From Bacillus mojavensis RO-H-1 = KCTC 3706 (lineage in GTDB: Bacteria > Bacillota > Bacilli > Bacillales > Bacillaceae), in contig NZ_JH600286.1 in NCBI RefSeq assembly GCF_000245335.1, forward strand, positions 62,001 through 126,000: DNA of 64,000 nt, written 5' to 3'. Positions 17,043-25,806 of the stretch are shown here, one piece after another (position 1 is the first letter of the stretch; every line of letters starts with the position of its first letter). The notes under the pieces were generated by a model, which saw only the letters and a list, made by a program, of their open reading frames with translations, searched no databases and had not been told where the DNA came from. Made by a program: the position numbers and the translations under genes.

Positions 17043-19370
17043 ATGAACACAATACGAAGTCAATGGAAAGACATCGTAACGAGTAAAAAATTATTGATTC
17101 CCATCATCGCCATTTTGTTTGTCCCGCTTATTTACAGCGGTGTTTTCTTAAAGGCTTATTGGGACCCGTACGGCACAGTTGACCAGCTGCCTGTCGTTGT
17201 CGTCAACCAGGACAAAGGAACGACATATGAGGGAGAAAAGCTTCAAATCGGTGATGATCTGGTAAAAGAATTAAAGGATAATAAAAGCTTTGACTGGCAT
17301 TTTTCCAATGATCTCGACCAATCATTAAAGGACTTATTAAATCAAAAATACTATTTAGTAGTCGAGATTCCAGAAGACTTCTCTAAAAACGCCAGCACTG
17401 TAATGGACAAAAATCCGAAAAAACTAGATTTGAAATACCATACGAATGCCGGTTCAAACTATGTAGGAGCAACGATCGGCGAAAAAGCGATTGATAAACT
17501 GAAAGCTTCTGTTTCTAAAGAAGTGACCGAGCAATATACAAAAGTGATTTTTGATAACTTTAAAGATATTGCCAAAGGTCTCAGCGACGCGAGCAGCGGA
17601 GCGAAAAAAATTGATGACGGCACCAAGGATGCGAAAAACGGAAGCGCCCAGCTGAAAGAAAACCTGGAGAAGCTGACAGAAAGCACTGCGACAATCAGTG
17701 ACAAAACGGCGCAGCTGGCAGAAGGAGCAGCTAAAGTAACAAGCGGCATTCAATCGCTTGACAGCTCGCTCGGCAAATTCCAGGACAGCAGCAATACCAT
17801 TTATGAAAATTCAGGAAAAATTGCCGCGGGGTCAAGTGAGCTGACAGGCAAGCTGAATGAACTTCTTGCCGGCCAGCAGACATTGCAGCAGGGATTTCCA
17901 AAGATTACAAACGGGCTGGATCAGCTTAATACAAAGGCCGCAGAGGCTTCTCAGAAAGTAGAAAAAGCAGAGAAGGTCATAAACGCAGTCGATTTGACAC
18001 AGCTTGAAACAGCTGTCAGCAACCTTGAAAAATCTGAAACTGCGATGAACGAATTTAAAAAGCAGCTGACAGAGTTTGAAAACAGCTTGAAAAACCGTGA
18101 TCAGGCATTTAAAAATGTGATCAATTCAAGCGAGTTCTTAACAGCGGAACAAAAAAGCCAGCTGATTCATTCTGTTGAGAAGAAGCTACCACAAGTGGAT
18201 GCGCCTGATTTTGACCAAATCATAAGCCGGCTCCCTTCAGTGGATCAGCTTCCTGACATTTCAACGATTAAAGCCTCTCTGGAAGATGTAAAAGAGCAGG
18301 CGGCACAGCTGAAAGCAATGCCGGAAGCTACATCTAAGCTTTTTAACGGTGCAAAAGCGACGCAAGATGCAATTGACAAATTAACTGAAGGAACCGAGAA
18401 GATATACAACGGTTCACAGCAGATCACAGATAGCCAAAATAAACTGACAGCCGGTATTGGAGAATACAATAAACAGTTTGCTAAAGCAAAAGCAGGCTCA
18501 GAACAATTGGTTACAGGCGGCAGCCAAGTGTCAGGCGGCTTACTGAAACTGTTAGACGGTTCTAAACAAATTCAAAATGGATCATCAAAACTCGCTGAGG
18601 GATCTGAATCGCTTGATACAGGTTTAGGCAAGCTTCTGGACGGCACAGGACAGCTGTCTAATAAGCTGAATGATGCGGCTGATCAAACAGGGGATATCAG
18701 CGCTGATGATGAAACATACGGTATGTTTGCAGATCCGGTTAAAACCAATGACGACGCGATTCATTCCGTCCCTAACTACGGAACAGGACTGACGCCTTAT
18801 ATCCTATCAATGGGCTTGTATGTCGGCGGCATTATGCTGACGGTCGTATTCCCGCTGAAAGAAGCATCAGGCCGTCCGAGAAACGGATTTGAGTGGTTCT
18901 TCAGTAAATTTAATGTCATGATGCTGGTCGGAATTATTCAATCGCTTATTGTGGCGACAGTTCTTCTTCTGGGAATCGGTCTCGAGGTGGAGAGCACATG
19001 GAGATTTTACGTGTTTACGATCATTACGAGTCTCGCTTTCCTTGCAATGATTCAATTTTTGGCCACGACGATGGGCAATCCGGGACGGTTTATTGCAGTT
19101 ATTATCTTAGTGCTGCAGCTCGGGGCCAGCGGAGGAACCTTCCCGTTAGAATTGCTTCCGCATTTCTATCAGGTGATCCATGGCGCGCTGCCGATGACCT
19201 ACAGCATAAACGGGTTCAGAGCAGTGATTTCAAACGGAGATTTCGGCTACATGTGGCAGATGGCTGGTGTCTTAATCGGCATTGCTCTTGTCATGATCGC
19301 GCTGAGCATTACCTACTTTACGATCTTAAGCCGGAAGGAAGACACTTCAGAAGAACAGCCGGCTTCCTAA
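17043..19370 (+). CDS. yhgE: YhgE/Pip-family membrane protein
   Basis: 775 residues, ATG at 17043 behind GGAGGCATCAGG. One N-terminal membrane segment (LLIPIIAILFVPLIYSGVFL, residues about 17-36) is followed by a very long extracytoplasmic part, rich in repeats of the kind GAKKIDDGTKDAKNGSAQL and GSQQITDSQNKL, with coiled-coil character (about 180-560). Five or so membrane helices close the protein from about residue 580. This YhgE/Pip architecture is shared with the lactococcal phage-infection protein and ABC-2-like export components. In B. subtilis the role is unclear; control by YhgD suggests induction by a membrane-active compound (inference). Confidence 0.92.
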   Translation: MNTIRSQWKDIVTSKKLLIPIIAILFVPLIYSGVFLKAYWDPYGTVDQLPVVVVNQDKGTTYEGEKLQIGDDLVKELKDNKSFDWHFSNDLDQSLKDLLNQKYYLVVEIPEDFSKNASTVMDKNPKKLDLKYHTNAGSNYVGATIGEKAIDKLKASVSKEVTEQYTKVIFDNFKDIAKGLSDASSGAKKIDDGTKDAKNGSAQLKENLEKLTESTATISDKTAQLAEGAAKVTSGIQSLDSSLGKFQDSSNTIYENSGKIAAGSSELTGKLNELLAGQQTLQQGFPKITNGLDQLNTKAAEASQKVEKAEKVINAVDLTQLETAVSNLEKSETAMNEFKKQLTEFENSLKNRDQAFKNVINSSEFLTAEQKSQLIHSVEKKLPQVDAPDFDQIISRLPSVDQLPDISTIKASLEDVKEQAAQLKAMPEATSKLFNGAKATQDAIDKLTEGTEKIYNGSQQITDSQNKLTAGIGEYNKQFAKAKAGSEQLVTGGSQVSGGLLKLLDGSKQIQNGSSKLAEGSESLDTGLGKLLDGTGQLSNKLNDAADQTGDISADDETYGMFADPVKTNDDAIHSVPNYGTGLTPYILSMGLYVGGIMLTVVFPLKEASGRPRNGFEWFFSKFNVMMLVGIIQSLIVATVLLLGIGLEVESTWRFYVFTIITSLAFLAMIQFLATTMGNPGRFIAVIILVLQLGASGGTFPLELLPHFYQVIHGALPMTYSINGFRAVISNGDFGYMWQMAGVLIGIALVMIALSITYFTILSRKEDTSEEQPAS

Positions 19371-19372
19371 TG

Positions 19373-19411
19373 AAAAAGACCTTGTTTCTCAGGAAACAAG
19401 GTCTTTTTTGA
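19373..19411. terminator. Bidirectional terminator between yhgE and fabHB
   Basis: AAGACCTTGTTTC-TCAG-GAAACAAGGTCTT, a 13-base perfect stem with A-run before and T-run after, between convergent genes. Confidence 0.92.
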
Positions 19412-19412
19412 T

Positions 19413-20390
19413 TTAATATCCCCATTTAATCAGAAGTCCGGTATACGTTAATCCTCCGCCAAATCCGAAAAGCATCAGGGTTTGGTCTTTTTTCAGCTTC
19501 CCGGCTTTCACTGCCAGATCAAGGGCCAAAACAATAGAGACTGAGGATGTATTTCCGTAATATTCGACACTGGTGAGTGTTTGTTCAATCGGAAACGGTG
19601 TTTTTTCACAAATCGATTCGATCATGCGCAAGTTGGCGCTGTGGGGAACAAACCAATCAAGATCATCACGGCTGAGCCCTGCTTTGTGTAAAAGATGTTC
19701 AAATTCACGGGGAATGGTTCTTGCGGCCCACTTATACACTTCGCGTCCGTTTTGGACCATTTTCCCGGAATCCGCAAGCGGCATGCCGTTGAGTTCGCTC
19801 CGCAGTCCTGCCCTATACAAAATATCTGCACCTTTTCCATATGTTCCTTGGACGGAGGCGAGGAATCCCGGTGCCTCTTCAGTTCGTTCAACCAATAGCG
19901 CGCCCGCAGCATCGCCGAACAGAACGCATGTCGTTCGATCTGTATAATCAGTCACTTTTGACAAAGTTTCTCCGGCGATGACGAGAATTTTTTGATGAAG
20001 CCCGGATGTAATCAATCCGTTTGCCAAATGGAGACCGTATGTCAGTCCTGCGCATGTCGCATTGATATCTAACGCGCCGGTGTTCTCCCAGCCGAAATAT
20101 TCCTGCACCCGGCAAGCCGTACTCGGAAAGGCATAATCTGCTGTTGTTGTGGCGACGAGAATCATATCCACATCTTCAAGTGTTCCGTCGTAACGGCTCT
20201 CGAGATCTTTCACTGCTTCAATGCAGAGGTCTGAAGTGAACTGCTGCTCATCGGCAATCCGCCGTTCTCTCATTCCTGTGCGCTGAACAATCCATTCATC
20301 AGACGTATCTACGATTTTTTCCAGATCCGCATTGGTTAAACGCCGGGTCGGCGCATAGGTGCCGATTGCTGTAATGTTTGCTTTTGACAT
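19413..20390 (-). CDS. fabHB: 3-oxoacyl-ACP synthase III FabHB
   Basis: 325 residues from the second of two adjacent ATGs (20390; MSKANITAIGTYAP). It condenses a branched or short acyl-CoA with malonyl-ACP to start fatty acid synthesis. The catalytic triad is visible: Cys in INATCAGLTYGL (near 113), His in WFVPHSANLRM (near 240s) and Asn in YYGNTSSVSIV (near 270s). It is one of two FabH enzymes in B. subtilis; the other, FabHA, is not in this window. A FapR operator lies 41 bases upstream of the start, so malonyl-CoA should relieve repression. Confidence 0.96.
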   Translation of the reverse strand: MSKANITAIGTYAPTRRLTNADLEKIVDTSDEWIVQRTGMRERRIADEQQFTSDLCIEAVKDLESRYDGTLEDVDMILVATTTADYAFPSTACRVQEYFGWENTGALDINATCAGLTYGLHLANGLITSGLHQKILVIAGETLSKVTDYTDRTTCVLFGDAAGALLVERTEEAPGFLASVQGTYGKGADILYRAGLRSELNGMPLADSGKMVQNGREVYKWAARTIPREFEHLLHKAGLSRDDLDWFVPHSANLRMIESICEKTPFPIEQTLTSVEYYGNTSSVSIVLALDLAVKAGKLKKDQTLMLFGFGGGLTYTGLLIKWGY

Positions 20391-20430
20391 CATAACAACT
20401 CCTTTTATTATCAGATTATAACACTAGATA

Positions 20431-20447
20431 TTAGTATCTGGTACTAA
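20431..20447 (-). promoter_or_regulatory. FapR operator upstream of fabHB
   Basis: TTAGTATCTGGTACTAA, a near-perfect match to the FapR inverted repeat TTAGTAC...GTACTAA. It lies between fabHB (minus) and yhfC (plus), so could affect both. Confidence 0.88.
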
Positions 20448-20509
20448 AAAGAGGATTTTTGATAAAAAAAGAGAAACTGTCAGTAGAAAATCAGAAAAGG
20501 AGGAAAAAA

Positions 20510-21286
20510 ATGGTCAGTCAAGGAGCGATAGCCTCTATGATCATTTCAGGGGCTATTGCGTTTTTGTTGCCGATCGGACTGATGATATGGTTTAGGCGAA
20601 AGTATCATGCTCCGATTAAGGTGTTTTTTATTGGCGCTCTTACGTTTTTTGTCTTTGCTCAGCTGTTGGAGGGCGGCGTTCATGTTTATGTGCTGCAAAT
20701 GAATGAAACGACGAAAGAACTGATGAAGCATCCAGTCTGGTATGCCCTTTACGGATGCTTGATGGCCGGGATTTTTGAGGAGTGCGGAAGGTATATCATG
20801 ATGCGTTTCTTTATGAAGCGCCGACTTTCCTGGGCGGACGGTCTGGCCTTCGGAGCGGGCCACGGCGGTCTGGAGGCGATCCTAATAACCGGCTTGTCCA
20901 GCATTACGCTTATCGTGTACGCTTTTGCGATCAATAGCGGCACTTTTGAACAGCTTTTGATTCATCAAGATGTGAAGCAGGCACTTATGCCGATTCAGGC
21001 GCAGCTGCTGAATACACCTTCGTATGAATGGCTGCTCGGCGGAATGGAAAGAATCAGCGCCATCTCTGTTCAAATCGGTCTGTCACTATTTGTGCTGTAT
21101 GCGGTTAAAAGCCGCCGGCCGCTGTTTTTGCTGTATTCGATACTCTTACACGGGCTGTTTAATGTACCGGCTGTTTTATACCAAAAAGGAGTGATAGAAC
21201 ATGCGGCGGCTGTTGAACTCATCGTTGCTGTGATAGCCGCGGCATCAGTGGTTTGGATTGTAAAGGCAAAAAGGCTGTTTCAATAA
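20510..21286 (+). CDS. yhfC: YhfC family intramembrane glutamic-endopeptidase-like protein
   Basis: 258 residues from the ATG at 20510 behind AAGGAGG; the longer ORF from 20459 lacks such a site. Seven or eight membrane helices. Polar motifs inside helices, GIFEECGRYIMMRFFMKRR (EExxR-like) and GHGGLEAILITG, then HGLFNVPAVLY, resemble the glutamate and histidine motifs of CPBP/YhfC-type intramembrane proteases. Members of the YhfC family are annotated as putative membrane peptidases; activity is unproven. The start lies 63 bases from the FapR box, so co-regulation with fabHB is possible. Confidence 0.85.
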   Translation: MVSQGAIASMIISGAIAFLLPIGLMIWFRRKYHAPIKVFFIGALTFFVFAQLLEGGVHVYVLQMNETTKELMKHPVWYALYGCLMAGIFEECGRYIMMRFFMKRRLSWADGLAFGAGHGGLEAILITGLSSITLIVYAFAINSGTFEQLLIHQDVKQALMPIQAQLLNTPSYEWLLGGMERISAISVQIGLSLFVLYAVKSRRPLFLLYSILLHGLFNVPAVLYQKGVIEHAAAVELIVAVIAAASVVWIVKAKRLFQ

Positions 21287-21319
21287 AAAATCCAAGCAGC
21301 AGTAACAGCCCGCTTGGAA
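21285..21319 (-). terminator. Terminator of yhfD
   Basis: On the minus strand TCCAAGC-(14-base loop)-GCTTGGA is followed by TTTTTTATT, overlapping the yhfC stop. There is no T-run in the other direction, so it ends the minus-strand transcript, supporting yhfD as a real gene. Confidence 0.8.
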
Positions 21320-21377
21320 AAATATGAATGAAATATTCGTTTAGGCATGGGGTATCAGAATATTTCTGATTCAGTCC

Positions 21378-21581
21378 TTAGCAATGACAGCAAGAGTGGC
21401 AGCGTTTTTTGCAAGAGCAATTTCTTTTCTTTTTCTTCTTTTTCTCGCAAGGGTCATGGCATTCTTTCTCTTTCTTGCAATGGTCGTGGAAATCTTTATC
21501 GAACCACTCGTCAAAGAACCAAAAATCATCGAACCAATGGTGACAATGACATTTCTGTTCATGTGAATGACGACAGCACAT
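21378..21581 (-). CDS. yhfD: Tiny Cys/His-rich protein (YhfD)
   Basis: 67 residues from the ATG at 21581, seven bases after GAGGAGGG. It contains 13 Cys and 10 His. The order is MCCRHSHEQKCHCHH, an aromatic acidic stretch (WFDDFWFFDEWFDKDF), a cluster DHCKKEKECHDPCE, a lysine run, and a C-terminal tail CSCKKRCHSCCHC. There is no signal peptide. The composition points to metal binding or disulphide cross-linking, like some spore-coat proteins. CATANNNT upstream resembles a sporulation -10. Longer ORFs in the same frame (to 21857) start inside yhfE on the other strand and are not credible. The symbol rests on position. Confidence 0.75.
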   Translation of the reverse strand: MCCRHSHEQKCHCHHWFDDFWFFDEWFDKDFHDHCKKEKECHDPCEKKKKKKRNCSCKKRCHSCCHC

Positions 21582-21699
21582 AGATATCCCTCCTCTTCCC
21601 ATGCTTACTACAGCATATGAAAGATTGATAGGAAAAGATTGGACGGGTCTATCAGGAAAAGAGTATATTTTAAATAGATAATAAAAGGAGGAATGACCG

Positions 21700-22740
21700 A
21701 TGACGTCCGTTCGGAAAACGATGGAGCTGATTAAAGAACTTGTGTCTATCCCAAGTCCGACAGGGAATACATATGAGGTGATCAAATACGTTGAACACCT
21801 TTTAAAAGAATGGAAGGTCGAAACGGTTCTGAACCATAAGGGTGGTTTGATTGCCACACTTCCGGGCCGCGATACATCCCGTCACAGAATGCTAACGGCG
21901 CACGTTGACACCTTGGGCGCAATGGTGAAAGAAATTAAGGCAGACGGCCGGCTGAAAATTGATTTGATCGGCGGTTTCCGCTACAACTCGATTGAAGGGG
22001 AGTATTGCCAAATTGAAACGGCCTCGGGTAAAACGTATACGGGGACCATTTTAATGCACCAAACGTCTGTTCACGTGTACAAAGACGCGGGAAAAGCGGA
22101 GCGCAATCAAGAGAACATGGAAATTCGCCTGGATGAGCCTGTGCACTGCCGTAAGGATACGGAAGAGCTTGGCATTGGCGTAGGGGATTTTGTTTCATTT
22201 GATCCCCGTGTCGAGATCACATCAAGCGGATTCATTAAATCACGCCATTTAGATGACAAAGCAAGCGTAGCCTTGTTGCTTCGCTTAATTCATCAAATTC
22301 AAACAGAAGACATTGAACTGCCGTATACGACTCATTTTCTGATTTCTAATAATGAAGAAATCGGATACGGCGGAAACTCCAATATTCCTGCTGAAACTGT
22401 TGAATACTTGGCGGTGGATATGGGCGCTATCGGCGACGGGCAGGCGACAGACGAATATTCGGTTTCGATTTGCGTGAAGGATTCGAGCGGTCCGTATCAT
22501 TATCAGCTGAGAAAGCATTTGGTCGATTTAGCTGAAAAGCATCATATTGACTATAAGCTTGATATTTATCCATATTACGGGTCGGACGCCTCAGCAGCGA
22601 TCAAATCAGGTCACGATATCGTGCACGGCCTGATCGGGCCGGGAATTGACGCTTCGCACGCTTTTGAGCGCACGCATAAGTCTTCCCTCCGCCATACAGC
22701 GAAGCTTCTATATTATTATGTGCAATCACCGATGGTATAA
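21700..22740 (+). CDS. yhfE: M42-family glutamyl aminopeptidase-like enzyme YhfE
   Basis: 346 residues, ATG at 21700 behind AAAGGAGG. M42 metallopeptidase: first metal histidine in TAHVDTLGAMVKEIK (near residue 67), bridging Asp in SRHLDDKASVALLL (near 180), catalytic Glu in ISNNEEIGYGGNSNIP (near 212), further ligands in AVDMGAIGDGQ and GIDASHAFERTH. Relatives are large oligomeric cytosolic aminopeptidases, sometimes annotated as endoglucanases. The next gene yhfF follows after 14 bases, so they form an operon. Confidence 0.92.
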   Translation: MTSVRKTMELIKELVSIPSPTGNTYEVIKYVEHLLKEWKVETVLNHKGGLIATLPGRDTSRHRMLTAHVDTLGAMVKEIKADGRLKIDLIGGFRYNSIEGEYCQIETASGKTYTGTILMHQTSVHVYKDAGKAERNQENMEIRLDEPVHCRKDTEELGIGVGDFVSFDPRVEITSSGFIKSRHLDDKASVALLLRLIHQIQTEDIELPYTTHFLISNNEEIGYGGNSNIPAETVEYLAVDMGAIGDGQATDEYSVSICVKDSSGPYHYQLRKHLVDLAEKHHIDYKLDIYPYYGSDASAAIKSGHDIVHGLIGPGIDASHAFERTHKSSLRHTAKLLYYYVQSPMV

Positions 22741-22754
22741 GAGGGAGAAAATAA

Positions 22755-23162
22755 ATGAAAATCTATGAACTGAAAAGCACTTTCGGCTGGGAGGGCGATG
22801 AAGGTCTTGGAGAACAGCTGATCCAGCAAATCCTTGCTGGAGAAAAAACGGCCACCTGCGCGCCGAAATCATTATATTCAAAAGATGAACTGAGTGATGT
22901 ATATCAAACAGCGGGACAGCTTGTAACCGTTTATGATAAACATGATAACCCGAGATGCAATATAAAAGTGACAGATGTGTTTGAGACGACCTTTGGAGCG
23001 CCTGATATGAGGTTAGTCAAAGGCGAGGGCAACGGAGACCGAATTGATGAATTTCAGGAGGACCATCGGAGAGCATGGGCGGAGCTGATCAAAAACGGCG
23101 AAATGGAGCTGAATGAGGAGACTGTTTTGATTACAGAGCTGTTTGAGCTTGTCCAAGATTAA
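22755..23162 (+). CDS. yhfF: ASCH-domain protein YhfF
   Basis: 135 residues, ATG at 22755 behind GAGGGAG. Contains an ASCH fold: [19 protein letters not shown] near residues 29-47, a beta strand [22 protein letters not shown], and [21 protein letters not shown] proteins have a PUA-like barrel; some relatives of this subgroup are amidohydrolases or RNA-binding proteins. No substrate is known for YhfF. Co-transcribed with yhfE. Confidence 0.9.
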   Translation: MKIYELKSTFGWEGDEGLGEQLIQQILAGEKTATCAPKSLYSKDELSDVYQTAGQLVTVYDKHDNPRCNIKVTDVFETTFGAPDMRLVKGEGNGDRIDEFQEDHRRAWAELIKNGEMELNEETVLITELFELVQD

Positions 23163-23202
23163 AAAAAGCCTGCGGGGCGATAAGAACCCCGCAGGCTTTT
23201 TT
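23161..23202. terminator. Bidirectional terminator between yhfF and gltT
   Basis: AGCCTGCGGGG-CGATAAGAA-CCCCGCAGGCT, 11-base GC-rich stem with A7 before and T6 after, between convergent genes. Confidence 0.92.
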
Positions 23203-23204
23203 GA

Positions 23205-24494
23205 TTAACCGGAAATGGTTGCGTTTTGATCTGCTTTAGATTGGGTCATGACAGCTTCTGCTTTTGCAGGATTAAACATGCCTTCCCATTTAGACATGAC
23301 AACGGCAGCAAGTGCGTTACCAGTCAGGTTTACAACTGTACGTGCCATGTCCATAATGCGGTCTACACCGGCAATAAAGGCAAGTCCTTCTGCCGGAACA
23401 CCGATCGTGCCCAGTGTTGCAAGCAAGACGACAAATGAAGTTCCTGGAACGGCAGCCATTCCTTTAGATGTCACCATCAAAACTAATACAAGCGTAATTT
23501 GGTGCCAAATCGTTAAATCAATGCCGTATACCTGTGCCAGAAACAGCGCGGCAATAGACTGATAGAGAACGGAGCCGTCTAAGTTAAACGTATATCCAAT
23601 CGGGATAACGAAAGATACAATACCTTTCGGACAGCCGATTTTCTCCATTTTTTCCATGATGCGCGGAAGAACGGTTTCAGAGCTGGACGTACTGAACGCC
23701 AATAAAATTTCGTCCTTCATATAAGCTAGGAATTTGAAGATGCTGATGCCGGCAATTTTTCCGACAATCCCAAAAACGACGATTAAGAAGAAAGCAAGCG
23801 CGACATATACCAATCCGACAAGCTTTCCGAGAGATAGAAGAGAACCGAGTCCGAATTTAGAGACAGTAACTCCGATTAGAGCGAAAACCCCGAACGGCGC
23901 TACTTTCATCACAAGATTTACCACATGGAACATCGAATGGGAAACGCCTTCAAAAAAGGCTAATACTGGCTTGCCTCTTTCACCGATCGCGGAAATTCCC
24001 AGCGCAAATAGTACGGTAAAGAAGATGATGGCAAGAAGATCCCCTTCGACCAAGGATTGGAAGAAGTTTGTCGGCACAATGTGCAGGAATGTTTCTGCCA
24101 CTGATTTATTGCTTTGTTCTTTTTCTGTTTCAACATATTGACTGATGTCTGTTTTTTGAGCTTCGTGTATATTAACTCCTGTACCCGGGTGGAAGATGTT
24201 TGCAAGGGCTAGTCCGAGAATGATGGCAAAGGTCGTAATAATCTCAAAGTACAGAATTGTTCTGAAGCCTAATTTACCAACTTGCTTTCCATTTCCGGCT
24301 CCGGCTACACCGATGATTAAACTGGAGACAACAATAGGAATCACTATCATTTTGATTAAGCGTAAAAAGAGATCCCCGATTGGCTGCAGATAAGTAGGCA
24401 GTGCTGGGTTGCCGTACCAAATAACGCCAACAATAACACCTAGAATAAGTCCAACGAATATTTGCGTGGCTAATCCAAACCTAATTCTTTTCAT
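23205..24494 (-). CDS. gltT: Proton/sodium-glutamate symporter GltT
   Basis: 429 residues, ATG at 24494 behind GGGAGG. DAACS-family transporter with eight membrane helices and two re-entrant loops. Visible signatures are the serine-rich hairpin AFSTSSSETVLPRIM, the NLDGSVLYQS motif (NMDGT-like), the second hairpin MAAVPGTSFVVLLATLG, and the transport-site helix GVDRIMDMARTVVNLTGNALAAVV. It takes up glutamate and aspartate; in B. subtilis it is the main aspartate importer and also lets in glyphosate. The upstream gap to yhfH is about 270 bases of AT-rich sequence, presumably its promoter. Confidence 0.96.
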   Translation of the reverse strand: MKRIRFGLATQIFVGLILGVIVGVIWYGNPALPTYLQPIGDLFLRLIKMIVIPIVVSSLIIGVAGAGNGKQVGKLGFRTILYFEIITTFAIILGLALANIFHPGTGVNIHEAQKTDISQYVETEKEQSNKSVAETFLHIVPTNFFQSLVEGDLLAIIFFTVLFALGISAIGERGKPVLAFFEGVSHSMFHVVNLVMKVAPFGVFALIGVTVSKFGLGSLLSLGKLVGLVYVALAFFLIVVFGIVGKIAGISIFKFLAYMKDEILLAFSTSSSETVLPRIMEKMEKIGCPKGIVSFVIPIGYTFNLDGSVLYQSIAALFLAQVYGIDLTIWHQITLVLVLMVTSKGMAAVPGTSFVVLLATLGTIGVPAEGLAFIAGVDRIMDMARTVVNLTGNALAAVVMSKWEGMFNPAKAEAVMTQSKADQNATISG

Positions 24495-24728
24495 AGATTA
24501 CCTCCCAAAAAACAAAGTATCAACATATATCATGAATAGACATATATTTAATCTCACTATTAGATCAAATTATAATAGATAAGAAATAGGTTCGTCTATA
24601 GTAAATTATATTTCGAAAATATAGAATATTCAAAAATATAAAGTGAATCACCAGAATTATCTAAAAACAGGTGAGCTTTGACCCAACCCTAACTATTATT
24701 TCAATATAAAGAGAAGTTAGAAGAATGA

Positions 24729-24760
24729 AGAAAATCTCACACTATATGCGTGAGATTTTC
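24729..24760 (-). terminator. Hairpin terminator of yhfH
   Basis: AAAATCTCAC-(9)-GTGAGATTTT, a ten-base perfect stem just beyond the yhfH stop. The T-run on the minus side is broken (TTTTCTTCATTCTT). Confidence 0.7.
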
Positions 24761-24766
24761 GCCTCT

Positions 24767-24901
24767 TTACATATCGCTTACTTTTATACAGTCGTTGCAA
24801 ATATTTCCATAACACTCATGCTGCTCATCTATCTTTTTTCCGCATTCCGTGCACTTTTTCGAAGGCAGGTTTCTAAAAAATTCAGTAATTTTCCCTAGCA
24901 T
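24767..24901 (-). CDS. yhfH: Small zinc-ribbon protein YhfH
   Basis: 44 residues, ATG at 24901 behind AGAGGG. The protein begins MLGKITEFFRNLPSKKCTEC; CTECGK and CNDCIK (14 residues between the pairs) form a treble-clef-like Cys4 site, with a basic start. This is the YhfH family of small Bacillus proteins; role unknown. A hairpin terminator follows. The gene is divergent from yhfI and upstream of gltT on the same strand. Confidence 0.85.
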   Translation of the reverse strand: MLGKITEFFRNLPSKKCTECGKKIDEQHECYGNICNDCIKVSDM

Positions 24902-25059
24902 AACCAATCCCTCTTTCCCCTTTGTAATGTCTTCATTGTAATATAACAGAAAGTAAAATTCAATATCTGTTTTGATACAATGTTTAAAACATGCTTTTTT
25001 TTAGAAAAATGGGTATATTGAAGGAGGATCAATTTTCTTTTAAAAAGAAGGAGGACATT

Positions 25060-25794
25060 ATGAAAGTTACAGTTATCGGATGCTACGGCGGTTTTCCGGC
25101 CGCAAATGAAGCGACGTCGGGCTACTTGTTTCAATCGGGGGATTATTCATTGCTTGTGGATTGCGGAAGTGCCGTGTTATCTAAGCTGTTTGGATATGTC
25201 CCGGCGGAAAAGCTGAATGCTGTGGTTCTGTCTCATTATCACCATGACCATATTGCCGACATTGGGCCGCTGCAATTTGCCAAGCAAGTCGGATCGTTCC
25301 TCGGCAAAGGAGAGCACACGCTTCCGATTTACGGACATGATGCTGATATAGAACAGTTTCAAAAGCTTACATATAAAACGCATACACAAGGGATTGCCTA
25401 TCAGCCTGATCAGCCGCTGACTGTCGGTCCGTTTACGATTACCTTTTTAAAAACGGTTCACCCGGTGACTTGTTATGCGATGCGGATTACTGACGGCAGC
25501 CATACTGTTGTGTATACTGCTGATTCGAGCTATCAGGATTCATTTATTCCGTTTGCGGCAAATGCTGATTTATTGATCTCAGAATGCAATTTTTATGCTG
25601 ATCAAGACGGGACAAGCGCAGGCCATATGAACAGCTTGGAAGCAGGGCGAATTGCAGAAGAAGCGGGAGCGGGCGAGCTGCTGTTGACCCATTTGCCTCA
25701 TTTCGGCGTGCATGACAATCTTCGCAAAGAAGCCAAGACCGTTTTTAACGGGGAAGTGAACATTGCGAAATCTGGTTTTGTGTGGGAAGGATAA
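25060..25794 (+). CDS. yhfI: Metallo-beta-lactamase-fold hydrolase YhfI
   Basis: 244 residues from the ATG at 25060 behind AAGAAGGAGG; an ORF extension to 24991 is unlikely. The metal motif is LSHYHHDHIADIG (HxHxDH, near residue 60), with further ligands in TVHPVTCYAMR, VYTADSS, and the C-terminal THLPHFGVH. The layout is that of the RNase Z-like/ElaC subgroup, but the enzyme lacks the tRNase Z exosite arm, so it may be a phosphodiesterase of unknown substrate. Followed after 12 bases by lplJ. Confidence 0.9.
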   Translation: MKVTVIGCYGGFPAANEATSGYLFQSGDYSLLVDCGSAVLSKLFGYVPAEKLNAVVLSHYHHDHIADIGPLQFAKQVGSFLGKGEHTLPIYGHDADIEQFQKLTYKTHTQGIAYQPDQPLTVGPFTITFLKTVHPVTCYAMRITDGSHTVVYTADSSYQDSFIPFAANADLLISECNFYADQDGTSAGHMNSLEAGRIAEEAGAGELLLTHLPHFGVHDNLRKEAKTVFNGEVNIAKSGFVWEG

Positions 25795-25806
25795 AGGAGG
25801 AGCACC

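Noticed and set aside
21371..21562. A 63-codon basic ORF (MNRNVIVTIG...) overlapping yhfD in another frame
   Set aside because: No ribosome site; composition is a by-product of the Lys/Cys codons of yhfD, which has better start signals and a terminator.
21378..21857. A 159-codon minus-strand version of yhfD
   Set aside because: The first 90 codons lie opposite the start of yhfE and lack a ribosome site; the ATG at 21581 has an ideal one.
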